Source of the DNA: Begonia masoniana
Taxonomy: Eukaryota; Streptophyta; Magnoliopsida; Cucurbitales; Begoniaceae
Length of the DNA: 64,000 bases
Direction: 5' to 3'
NCBI GenBank assembly: GCA_022432975.1
Contig: CM039502.1
Span: forward strand, 72,993,497-73,057,496
Under the pieces are notes generated by a model. The model searched no databases, had not been told where the DNA came from, and saw nothing but the letters and a program-made list of their open reading frames with translations. Positions within the stretch are counted from its first letter, which is position 1. Every line of letters begins with the position of its first letter. Position numbers and translations under genes: made by a program. Of this stretch, positions 46,726-57,804 are shown one piece after another.

Positions 46726-49234
46726 TTATTTTATAATGAGTTTGCTGTGACAAAAAGTATAAGAAATGAGAATTGGGAAAATCGAGGAAGCAACCAGTCG
46801 GTTGTTTCTACGTTTGCGTGTTGGCATATTAGAGTTGAACATGTAAGCGAATATTATGTACCTGTATCAAACCAATGAAAAAAAACACTTTTACCTTTAT
46901 ATTTTAACTTTCAAACTCGTCTCCACTAACATTTTCTTGCTCTGTTAGTCCACATAATATGCACCTGTACCAAGCCAGTGAGACAAAAACTTTTACATTT
47001 ACATTAGAAAATGTTCTATTTATCTGCTTAGTGAGTGAACCTCTTAGCTGCCAAGATTAATCTCTGTTTGTCATCATAATTGATAATAACAAGGTTGTTA
47101 TGATACGAAAGTTAAATCACCGTCATTCAATTATTCTAATATTTTTTAATATGAACCATCAGAGAATGTTCTTAAAAAATTTTCCACTATGAAATTCTTT
47201 TAATTTGAAGCATTCTCATTATTTTTGCCTTATTAGTGCTTGAGAATTTCATATTTCATTATATTTAATCTTTCTCTGTTTCCAAAACTACAGTTAGATT
47301 TTTTTTCTATTTGTCACAGTAGACATAAGTTTCTTTTGGATTCATTAAATTTATTAGAAATAGGAGTATATACTATATGTTATCCTCAAGTGTCCTATGT
47401 TTTCACTTCCAATTTCTAACCATATGTTTACATGAGACATTTTGTTAGTGCTTGCATTCGAATTCTTGGACCGAAAGAAACACCTAATGGACTAAAGAAT
47501 CGAAGAAACCCTACTCGTGTTGCCTTTGTAGTTATCTTTTTTACTATAACTTTTTCATTTTCTTTTACATAGCATTGAAGTAAGAAATATTTTTAAATTA
47601 ATATTTTAAATTTTTATTTTTGTCAATTGACACCTCAAAATTAGAGGAGTTAGCAATCAAAACCTTAGTTAAGATTTTGTTTACTCTCACCACTCCGTTT
47701 GATTTTCAAAATCTTCAGAGTTTGAATGAGTTTTATTCCTGGTAGTTAGATTTCTAATTGTACTTTATTGTAAGCTTAGTGAGAAAGATCACAATAGATA
47801 ATTGTGGAAATTAATCACCTTGAGAACACAGTAACCGATCTGTGAAGAAGCAACTTCAGAGAGCAAACGTCCGGTGGAACCAAAAATGCTTGACTTGAGT
47901 TATTTGAGGTCAACTTATTTCGTGTTGACTCAAGTTTTCTAGTTTCTCTAGCATTTAGTCACATGTAGCTGCTTGGTCAAATCAGTCAAACTCTCTGTTT
48001 TCGTGTCCCGCGTAGTGAGGTTCCGATGTTTCGCTTTGGGTAAATTGGTGTTTTGTCATTAGAGTTTGTTAGAGGAAAATTCCTAGAATGTTTGTGTATC
48101 ACTCGGAAAATTTTATTTACGTACGTAGCCTTAGTTAGGGTATGTTGGGAGGGTTTAACATTTATCTCAGTGTTCTCCTAAGATAGTGAAGGAAAGGAAG
48201 GGAAAAGAGTGTTAACAAGTCAAAATAAATAAAAAAAGAAGTTGAAAAATCAAATGGGATTCATGAACCAATGGGAAGAAAAGTAAAGGAAAAATTTAAT
48301 GAAAAGTGAATTGCAGAAGGCCTTCACGTTGTGGGTAAGGGAGGGTTGTTTTATAAATTTTGAAAGAAAGGTGGAAAGAAATAAAAGTAAAAAGAATTTT
48401 TTTATAAATTAGTTAAAGTGAGGGAAAAATACACCAAAAACCCTTTCTTCTCCTCTTTGCCCTCCACGAGATTTCAGCCATTGAAGCCATCCCTCTTCTT
48501 CATTTCATCAAGAGTTCTCAAGCTTTAAGGTATAAAATCAAGTGGGTTTTGAGTTTAATACATGTTAGTGATAGTTTTTAGGGTTTTTAAGGTATTTTTA
48601 GAGTATTTGATTAGGGTTTGGAAAACCCTAACCATGGAGTCCAAAATTATTCTTGTGATTGCTTGTTTTCCTTCTAAATTTCATGGTTTAGATGTTGGAT
48701 GGATTAATTTAGGTAATTTTTGAAGATAAATTGAAGTTATGGTGAAGGGTAGTTAAAAACCGGTTTGAAACACTTTGTGCGCCGGTTCTGTTTCGGTGTT
48801 TTCAAGTTGGCCAAGTTGTTTGATTGATTAATTTGATGGTTTCAATGGATAGTAGACGTGTAAAAGTTTACGGATTGGGGTGGCACGTCGAAATCCTGTT
48901 AAAAACGAATAAGTTATGGCCGTTTGAAGTTGGACACTAAAAATGAATGGAAAATCGGGTTGTAGAGTTATGTTGTGAATTTGGTTGAGTTGTTGGTAGT
49001 TTTGGCTTAAATAATCCTTAGAATTTCCTAGAGTTGTGACTAAGTGAAATGTTTCCTATTTGTTAGGTAGACGAGCGAATAATTTGATTGAACGAAGTGA
49101 GCAAACACATTCCGAGCAGTCAGGTAAGTAGAGGGATTTTTTCATTGCCTTTGGGCCTACACCATACGACAGTAGGGATGGTTATTGTTTGTTTTGGTTT
49201 GACATTTTGCTTTCATGTGTAACACCCGAGATTA

Positions 49235-51608
49235 TGTGACGACCCCAATCCGATCAGGGCCACCACGGACTTGCCGTGACGTAATCATTACCTAAGCCCT
49301 CGTATTTTCACATTAAACTTTTTCATTTTTTTTTTTTTTTTTTTTACTTTAAACATTTCCCAAAACCCTTAAATAAACTAACCATATCTTAACCTTGACT
49401 TTAAACTCTCAAACCACTCCTAACGTTTCGACTTCTAAACCATTAAATCGAAGTCTCGGATTATTGAAATCCCTTAAAACCACTCATTCATCAATCATCA
49501 AAACAGGACACTAATCTAACCTACAATTTCGGACAAATTCAAGAAATCGAACTGCGTGGATCGCTCTAAAAATCGAGCGTATCCTTACCTGTTTTAAAAC
49601 AACCAAACAGTTCAAAATACCCAAACAGTTCCAGTATATTCTCCAAAATAAAGACTTTACATTCTAAACAATCTATATTTACATCAAACTCAACCCTTCA
49701 TACATTTTTCTATTAAATCATCCGATCTACATCTTTAAACATTTTTCATACATTCACAAACAAAACCCAATAAAATCCTCAAAACAAATCATCGAGCATA
49801 AACACGAAATTTCCTAAAACGTCACCAAAGACATACATTAACGAATCTTTCAAAACAATACGACTTCGAACCTACATCCACTATACAGTTCCCAAAATAT
49901 TAATCTTATCTATACAACTTAAAATCCGACACTTTCCTAATCAAAAGACTTAAACGCATCAAGTTACCCCAAGACGGTGCGGAGTACACCCCACAGTCAT
50001 CAAGTCCTTGCCAAAACACACCCCGTCGCCACGAGCACCACCCATCGACCACCTATTCATTGCCATCAAGAGGGACTCTCACCTTCACACCTGTCACCTA
50101 CATCATACAACATATACATTAAGCCTAATGCTTAGTAAGGGAATACACTATAATGACGTATGTATGAATGCGTGACTTTTCATTTAACATGATCATTTAC
50201 TTGTTCTTATTCTTTTTCATAACATAAATCGTGTTGGGGAGTAGGCAGTGCGTGTACATAGCCTTTCGGCCGTATTCATGGTCCAATATGGACAGTGATT
50301 CATGGTCCCTCGAGTTGGACGGTTTTGTTGTTCATGGCCGAACCTCCCCATCTTAATCATTTCATTCATTTCATACATTTCATTCATTTCATTTCCATGC
50401 ATGTAAAACATTTCATATGCCGTTGAGAAAACATGATGCATGAGGAATTTACATATAACATATCATCAAGACATATCATCAAACAGTTCAAGACGTACAT
50501 GGACATGCTTTAATCACTATGAACCTAACAAACAACAATTAACTAATAACCTAGGCTACCCGACACTTCAAGACCCCACAATTAGAAAATCATTATCAAA
50601 ATAGAAAAACCTAGCGTTGACACGATGTAGGGCCTTAAGGGCCGGAAACCTAACATTCACTTACCTGGCGTCCTGGCTATGCCGAGCACCGTCCTTGAAG
50701 AGCTTGGATTACCTAAGGCATTTCATAAATAAAAGACATTAAAATCAATTCTAATTAAACTAATTTCAAACTTAAACTAATATCCTAATTTAGGAAATTC
50801 TTTCCTAAAATTTCATTTTCTCATTCGGGCATAACTAAACTCTTATTTTCTTAAAAACATCTTAAACCACTATTTATAGCTTAATCTAATTAAAACCTAA
50901 TCAAACGGCCACTAATTTGGGTTCGGTAAAAACCGACCTAAAACTTCGAACGCGCGTAGCTTTCGCGTCGGTTATCGGAATCGAACGATTCCAGCGGCCA
51001 CGTACTCCTCTAATAACCTATTTTAATCTGCCAAAAGGAATTTTAAAACAAATGACCGGAGCTAGGTCAATTTAGGCAAAAACCCGAAACTGCCCCTTTT
51101 TCCCCAAAATTTCTCTTTTCGATTTTTCATCAATTTCTACTTATTTCCTCTTCAATCAACCACCTATACCCTTAATTAGAATAATCTAACCAAAAATCGA
51201 AGTTTCCAACCACAAACCCGAATTGCCCTAATCGGGCATTCACTGAAATTCGCTCACATCGGGCAATCCACGGCAAATCAATAATAGCCGGCGTTAAGCT
51301 CGGCCATTTGACACTGAAAGCCACCAAAAACGACCGGCGATCGGAGCCCTAGCGGCTCAGCGATCCACGGCCACCAATAGCACGAAAACAGGGCACAGAG
51401 GAGGCATACCGTTCAGTTCGTGCGCGAGGATGGTCGGAAACCGCACACCCTGGAGTCGCCGCCGTTTTCTGGCCGGAAAGCGTCGAGGTTGGACGCCGGC
51501 GTTCGTCGATCGTCGCCGTTCTCCTTCGTCGCCTCTCTCTCGGCGTCGGGCTCGGGCTCGACTTAAACAACAGAATGAAAATTCTGTTGTTTTGTTTTGT
51601 TTTATTAT

Positions 51609-51649
<41 letters not shown>

Positions 51650-51983
51650 CCTAATTCCTATTAAAACATTAATATACCGTTTCGCTCTTCCGTAAATCCC
51701 GTATATCTCCATAAATTCCAATTTAATCTTAGAGTTCTAACAAAACTCACCGTTTCCAAAACAGACTTATTTTGCTATTTTTACGAATTGACATACTAAA
51801 AGGCTAAAACGGGAACCTTAGCATTACCCTTCTCGATTTGAGTTTCCAAAATTTAACTTATTCTTCTAAAAATTCCCGTAAATTCCTCGGGTCCTAATAA
51901 AACTATCCGCTTGCAAAACGGACCTAATTTACTTATTTACCAAAATAGCCTTGGAGCAGAAACCCGAAAACTCGGGTGTTACA
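49235..51983 (-). mobile_element. Solo LTR D, innermost of the nest
   Basis: On the plus strand it starts TGTGACGACCCC and ends CTCGGGTGTTACA, with the perfect duplication gatta (49230-49234 and 51984-51988). Orientation is minus. It resembles A1/A2 in its GC-rich leader and in the CAACAGAAT hairpin (51565-51592, loop GAAA). Donor reverse complement is at 50661-50667 and acceptor at about 50098. A TAA/ATA microsatellite occupies 51602-51650. Confidence 0.87.
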
Positions 51984-52154
51984 GATTAAATTTAAAAGAA
52001 TAATAAAATATGTTGTTTTAAGTAATTGAGTTTTAATTAATTGAAATGTAAAGTGAATAAATTTGATTGAAATTAATAACAAGATTTAACGAAATTCGTA
52101 TTGGTCGGAAACATGGGAGGGCAAAACGGTAATTGAGAATTAATTAACGGTTAG

Positions 52155-52197
<43 letters not shown>

Positions 52198-53339
52198 TAA
52201 TTTAAAAAAAATAAGTAAAAACACAACAGAATGGCCGAAGCCATTCTGTCGTGTTCGAGCACCCGAGGGAGCAGGGGAGACGGAGGCGAGGCGCGAGCGA
52301 CTGAAAATCGACGGCGATTTCCGCCGTTCTCCGACCAGACGCCGGCGACGAGGAGATTCCGGCCGACTCCGCGCACGAACCAACCGGTAAGGCTCGGTTT
52401 CGCCCCTGTTTTGGTTCGGTTTTCACCCTGTTTAGGGTCTGTTCAAGGCCGACGGGGACGAGCCATTTTTGGCTCCGATCACCGGCGGTTTTGGGCTGCT
52501 TCCGGCGTGGGTTTGCCAACCCTTGGGCCGGCTGTGGTTGCTTGGCAGTGAGGAGCCCGATTTGGGCAAATTACAGTGAAGCCCTCTTTAGGGCATTTCG
52601 GGTTTTTGTTTGTAGTTCGGGATTTTTGGTTAGTTTATGTTAATTGAGGCTAGATATGGTTTATTGGTGAGGAATTGGTTGATAATTGATGAAAAATTGG
52701 AAAAGGGAAATTTTTAGGTGAAGGGGCAGTTCGGGTTTTCTGATTTTTGACCCAACTAGGGTCGTTTGTTTTCAAATTCCTTTGTGCAGGTTAAAATAGG
52801 TTATTAGAGGAGTACGTGGCCGCTGGAATCGTTCGATTCCGATAACGGACGTGAAAGTTATGCACGTTTGAAGTTTCGGGTCAGTTTTTACCGAACCCAA
52901 ATTAGTGGCCCGTTTAATTAGATTTTAGTTGGATTAGGCTAGAAATAGTTGTTTGAAAGTAATTGGTGATTGTAGGCTTGATTTTAATAAAATTGAATAT
53001 TTGTCGTAGGTCGAGCCGTAGGTGGACAGGTAACCGAGTAGCCTCAGCGAGCTAGGACGCCAGGTAAGTAGAGGACGTTTGTTTAGCCTTCGGGCCTACA
53101 CCACGGAACGGTAGGATTTATTTATTGTTTGGTGTTTGATTGTCTTCTTTGTTGGTCAAGCATTGTTGATGGTTGATTGCTTTACTTTGTTCTGGTCTGG
53201 TTAAGTATTTGTGAGTTGGCTGCTTTGTTTTGTTTAAATGGTGAGTTGGCCGCTTTACTTTGTTTGAATTGTGAGTTGGTAGCTTTGCTTTGTATTACTT
53301 GGTTAGTTGTTTTGTTTGGTATTAAGTCGTGTGGCAACG

Positions 53340-53613
53340 AAATTCTTGGTTGGTTGTCGTGTGGTGTTGCACTGGTTGGTTGTCGTGTGGTGTTGCATTG
53401 GTTGGTTGTCGTGTGGTGTTGCATTGGTTGGTTGTCGTGTGGGTTGCATTGGTTGGTTGTCGTGTGGGTTGCATTGGTTGGTTGTCGTGTGGGTTGCATT
53501 GGTTGGTTGTCGTGTGGTGTTGCATTGGTTGGTTGTCGTGTGGTGTTGCATTGGTTGGTTGTCGTGTGGTGTTGAATTGGTTGGTTGTCGTGTGGTGTTG
53601 CATTAGTTGGCAT
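53340..53613 (+). repeat. Minisatellite array 1 in LTR A2
   Basis: Ten units of two kinds: a 26-bp form with GTGTGGTGTTGCATT and a 25-bp form with GTGTGGGTTGCATT, both containing GGTTGGTTGTC. Unit order is three 26s, three 25s, four 26s. A1 has a diverged single-copy sequence (around 7900) at the same place. Long open frames here on both strands are by-products of the repeat. Confidence 0.92.
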
Positions 53614-53635
53614 GGTAGTCGGTTAAAGTCTAAGG

Positions 53636-53935
53636 CCCTTCGGGGCAGGCAACTAAGGCCCTTCGGGGCGGGCAACTAAGGCCCCTTTGGGGCGGGCAAC
53701 TAAGGCCCTTCGGGGCGGGCAACTAAGGTACTTCGGTGCGGGCAATGTGTCGTTGTGTGTGTGTCGTTGTGTGTTTGTCGTTGTGTGTCTGTCGTTGTGA
53801 GTTTGTTGTTGTGTAAGGCACTTCGGTGCGGGCAATGTGTAAGGCACTTCGGTGCGGGCAATGTGTAAGGCACTTCGGTGCGGGCAATGTGTCGTTGTGT
53901 GTTTGTCGTTGTGTGTTTGTCGTTGTGTGTTTGTC
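53636..53935 (+). repeat. CCCTTCGGGGC and CGTTGTGTGT tandem repeats
   Basis: Four units of about 24 bp carry AAGGCCCTTCGGGGCGGGCA. Related units with CACTTCGGTGCGGGCAATGTGT follow, interleaved with CGTTGTGTGTTTGT repeats. Each C-rich unit is self-complementary around TTCG, so a transcript would form a row of small tetraloop-like hairpins. Confidence 0.85.
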
Positions 53936-54360
53936 GTTGATGAGTTGCATTGTGGTGTTGTATTGCATTGTTTGGTCGTATTGTGTTGTGGTGCATAGTG
54001 CTTGGTTTTAAACTGTATTTGTTATCCCCTACTTGCTAAGCGTAAGCTTACGTGTGTGTTCTGTGGTGTAGGTAATGATGCGGTTACAGGTGAGCTAAGC
54101 GAGTGAGACAGGACTTGGCAGCAGTCGGAGGAGTACGGGGCATGCCGGTGCGGGCAGTTGTCGGGGCGACTCCACCATGGTCTTCGGAGATGTGGACTTT
54201 GTATTTTGATAGTGTATTGTAGATGTCTGTTGTTGTATAGGTCTGTTGTTGTAATATAGTCATAGTAAGGGGACGTGTCGCCCTGTACTGTGGACTTTCT
54301 TCAGTTAGCGATGTTAGTATTTTAGTTTCCTCTTTACTGCTATTTGGAGATTTCGTAGGG

Positions 54361-54870
54361 TTGGTTATGTCGTGTGGGTTGCATTGGTTGGTTGTCGTGT
54401 GGTGTTGCATTGGTTGGTTGTCGTGTGGGTTGCATTGGTTGGTTGTCGTGTGGGTTGCATTGGTTGGTTGTCGTGTGGGTTGCATTGGTTGGTTGTCGTG
54501 TGGTGTTGCATTGGTTGGTTGTCGTGTGGTGTTGCATTGGTTGGTTGTCGTGTGGTGTTGCATTGGTTGGTTGTCGTGTGGGTTGCATTGGTTGGTTGTC
54601 GTGTGGTGTTGCATTGGTTGGTTGTCGTGTGGGTTGCATTGGTTGGTTGTCGTGTGGTGTTGCATTGGTTGGTTGTCGTGTGGTGTTGCATTGGTTGGTT
54701 GTCGTGTGGTGTTGCATTGGTTGGTTGTCGTGTGGGTTGCATTGGTTGGTTGTCGTGTGGGTTGCATTGGTTGGTTGTCGTGTGGGTTGCATTGGTTGGT
54801 TGTCGTGTGGTGTTGCATTGGTTGGTTGTCGTGTGGTGTTGCATTGGTTGGTTGTCGTGTGGGTTGCTTG
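54361..54870 (+). repeat. Minisatellite array 2 in LTR A2
   Basis: About 20 units of the same 25/26-bp repeat as array 1, at a different place in the LTR (after the acceptor). In A1 this place carries an ordinary sequence of about 50 bp. The unit order, with W for 25 and T for 26, is WTWWWTTTWTWTTTWWWTTW. Confidence 0.92.
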
Positions 54871-56209
54871 ACTGGTGAGAATTGGTTTGCATGCAGGTAT
54901 TTAGCATTTTGGAGGCGCCATTTTCAGGCGTTACCTTGCCGAAATTTTCGGGAGGGACGCCGTGGTGCTTAACGGCTAGGATTAAGAGAATTTAGCGGGT
55001 CTAGACTTAATTGAAATCATGTTTCAACGTGGGTTTGGGTTAGCAAAGTAGCGCTCCGAGCCAGAGTGGGTTCGGGGGCGTTACATCATGCGTAATTGTT
55101 TTTCAACTTACGAAATAAGTGTTCTATCATGTTTGGTGTTTTAAATGTGATATGCAACATGATTTTGAGTAGGATAGTCTCATCGGGCGAGTGGCTAGTG
55201 AGTAGCACCCCAAGAGGGATTCTACGAGAAATGTTCTACACCTTGGTTTCGAGTAGGATAGCCTTATCGGGCGAGTGGCTAGGGAGTAGCACCCCGAGAG
55301 GGATTCTATGAGAAATGCTCTGCTAAATTACGTAATGCGTCGTGAAAGGGGAATGCCTTGATTTGTTTGTGCTATAAGGCACATTGAGGGTTCCATGATC
55401 GATGCAGAGGAGATCTGGTATGGCCATCCCGGATTGTGTTAGGACGTGTGCCTCCGGTCTTGCTCGGTGAGTCAAGGTGAGGCCATCCTGGATTGTGTTA
55501 GGACGTGCGCCTACTTGATTCACATGCAAGTGGAAGATAAATGCAACGAACATGAAATGAAAACAATAGAGTGTGTAGAAACTGCATTTAGGGGTTGAGT
55601 TGAATGTGCATTGTTTTAATCTGCATTCTTCCCTACTTACTAAGCATTAGGCTTACTTTTTGTATTCTATGGTGTAGGTGACGATATATACACAGGTGAG
55701 CTAGATGATAGAACCCAGGACTAAGGCAGTCGGTGATACACGAGGCACGCCGGTGCAGGCAGTTGTCGGGGCGTCTCAGCCACGTTCCTCGGGTAGTTTG
55801 GTGGGGATTTTTGGTATTTGGTCTTGTAGATATTTTCTAGCTATTTTGGATAATTATGGCTAGTGGTTGTTTTATTGGATGATTGGTACTTAGAGGATGG
55901 TGTTTTAAGACTTTGTATTTCAGGTTTTGGTTTATGAAATTTCAGTCGTTATTCTGCCTGTTTTTTTGTATAACAAACAATGTCAAGTTCTTTTGTCTCT
56001 ACGTTTTAGCTAATCGTTTTAAGTCTGTTTTTTGAGATTTTTACGGGGCACAGAGTCGGGGATGTCGGGAATGTATGGTAAAAATTTTAGAAAATTTGGA
56101 GGTGTTTGGCTTGGAGAAAATTGTGGAAAAGTGAAAAGGGGCGTTGTTGGCCGAGAGGGGCGCGCGCTGGGCAGGGGAGGCACGCGCAGAGGGTGCGTGC
56201 AGCGCCTAG

Positions 56210-56430
56210 CGCTGATCGATTGGCGGTTAGCGCCGATCGATCGGCGCATTACTATTCCTAGCATTCGGCAACCAAAAAGGTTGCCGATCGATCGGCACCT
56301 CGCGCGCACGTGGTAGCGCGTGAGGGCCGCTGCTGTGCGCGCGATGCGCGCAGCAGGCGCGCGTGCGTGGTAGCGCGTGAGGGCCGCTGCTGTGCGCGCG
56401 ATGCGCGCAGCAGGCGCACGCGCGCCGACC
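56210..56430. repeat. CpG-dense duplicated block in LTR C
   Basis: Contains CGATCGATCGGC palindromes (56222-56296), then a unit of about 57 bp present twice (about 56309-56422). The unit includes GTAGCGCGTGAGGGCCGC and a hairpin CTGCTGTGCGCGCGATGCGC. CpG density is far above the surrounding DNA. Confidence 0.8.
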
Positions 56431-56641
56431 AGACCGGTTTTTTTTTTAAATATATTTTAACCCGATCTTTTTCGACACATTTGGCACGTATTTCACGCAT
56501 GTTTTTCAATTGTTTTCGAGAGTTCGAAAAGCCCGAAAATCAAGTAGAATAATTATCAAAAATTATTTTAAATTTCGTTTTAAACGTGGTATGAGTTAGC
56601 AAAGTAGCGAACCGAGCCGGGGTGGGTTCGGGGGCGTTACT

Positions 56642-57420
56642 GTTTGGTCATTCATTGAATTTCTAGAATTTTCTGAGTTCGAGTCCCGAGAAATTTGGTT
56701 AAGTCAAATTTTTTGCTAGTAAATTTTCGTTTAAAGTTTGGAACTTTCCTCAATTAGATTTAGGTGTTTTGGTTGGATTTTAGATTGTCGTGAATTTGAT
56801 ATTCGATGATTTATTTAATATATAAGATGTAATAAATTATATTATATTTTTATTTATTAAATAATTTTTTATTAATTTTTTTTTTAAACTTTTTTTAAGG
56901 GAAGGAAGGAAATTCCTTCCCTTGTTGGTGTGCGTGGCCGAGAAGGATGAGAGAAAGAGAAGTAGGTGAAATGGGAGATCATCGACTTCCGAGGCTTGGG
57001 TCGTTTACGAGGTACTCCAAGCATCATCTTTTTGTGGGGATTTCTATCATTGGTGAGTTTTCCTCTCCGTTTTAAAATTTATTATTTTAGGGTTTTGTTG
57101 GAATTGAATTTGAGCTTAAAAACTCGAATCCATGTGTTATAGATTGATTATCTCAGTAAGTTTAAGTTTTATTTGAGTTATATGGTCGAATAGAGGAAAG
57201 AAATGACAAAGAGAGGTGATTTTTGCGACCCCGTCACTGAAAATTACCCAAATGTCGACCGCTGTGTGTTAGAGAAAGTATTTGGCTTTGTTCTGTTTAG
57301 TTAGATTTTAACGAGGTTGTACGGTTTAGTTAAATTTTTGCCTTCTCAATTTTCACACTCATCATTATATTCCTCTGTAAACGATTGTAAATGTTTTTCT
57401 TTTAAGTTTTGAAAATACAC
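56642..57420. other. Old LTR-like or intergenic sequence
   Basis: No gene. It includes TCCCGAGAAATTTGG near 56682, reminiscent of the LTR start motif CCCGAGA, so LTR C may have inserted into an older, eroded LTR of the same group. Boundaries are not visible. Confidence 0.35.
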
Positions 57421-57640
57421 GGTGAAAATATATAGAAAGCTTTCTTCTTCATCTCCGAGCAGTTCTCCCTCATCTTCGTCCGCCTCTCTTTTGCTGCTGT
57501 CTTATCTGTCTAAGAAATTCCAACTTGGTATCAGAGCCAAGAAAAAATGGCCTTCTCTAGCTTTACAGTGCCTTCTTTCCCTTCTTCCTCACCATCATCT
57601 TCGCTGCCCCCTTGGCATGCCTAGGGGCCCAATCGCTTGA
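57421..57640 (+). mobile_element. Stub of a Copia element (LTR end, primer site, gag start)
   Basis: TGGTATCAGAGCC at about 57526 is the initiator-tRNA-Met primer-binding site. It is followed by a gag start MAFSSFTVPSFPSSSPSSS at 57548, which stops after about 30 codons. The rest of the element is absent. Confidence 0.65.
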
Positions 57641-57696
57641 AAATCCGATAAATGCCCAAACTTTATTTATTCTTCTTACTTATTATGATGTTTCTT

Positions 57697-57804
57697 TTGT
57701 AGGTGTTGATCTAGTTGGAGATCCACTTGGGAGATTAGCTCATTGGATATGGAGCAGCCCTTCACATGCTAGTATGGGATACACGGATGGAGTCGGAGCG
57801 TCAT
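57697..57804 (+). pseudogene. Exon-like fragment of unknown origin
   Basis: After TTTCTTTTGTAG, an open stretch encodes VDLVGDPLGRLAHWIWSSPS and then HASMGYTDGVGAS. It is interrupted at 57805 by the LTR. The acceptor-like start suggests a real exon, but I do not recognise the protein. Confidence 0.3.

Larger units (their letters stand above)
45041..48094. other. AT-rich intergenic region
   Basis: No gene is supported. It contains a Helitron-like terminus (45750) and a perfect hairpin (46661-46725), listed separately. Its last bases (48090-48094, gtttg) are the left target duplication of LTR C. Confidence 0.5.
49218..55085 (+). mobile_element. Solo LTR A2, nested in C
   Basis: It starts TGTAACACCCGAGATTA, ends GGGGGCGTTACA, and is flanked by the perfect duplication tcatg (49213-49217 and 55086-55090). 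It is a close relative of A1, sharing the GC-rich leader, introns at 52387-52789 and 53064-54071, and terminal sequences. It is interrupted 17 bp from its start by LTR D. It differs from A1 by large minisatellite expansions. No coding sequence. Confidence 0.9.
48095..56641 (+). mobile_element. Solo LTR C, outer layer of a triple nest
   Basis: It starts TGTATCACTCGG, ends GGGGGCGTTACT, and has a perfect 5-bp duplication gtttg (48090-48094 and 56642-56646). Both termini carry substitutions relative to TGTAACACCC...GTTACA, consistent with age. Its own sequence is 48095-49217 and 55091-56641; the rest is LTR A2. Donor CAG|GTAAGT falls at 49131-49139, CCTACACCATA at 49156-49166, TATGGTGTAGG at 55668-55678, and hairpin TAAGC-ATTAG-GCTTA at 55641-55655. 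Two copies of the GTAGCACCCC module sit at 55162-55320. Confidence 0.85.

Noticed and set aside
53177..54972. Long open frames in all phases and both strands over the repeat arrays (VALVGCRV and QCNPHDNQPM-like proteins)
   Set aside because: They arise because the 25- and 26-bp units lack stops in every phase. Two arrays in one LTR give the same peptides, and there is no start context or homology.
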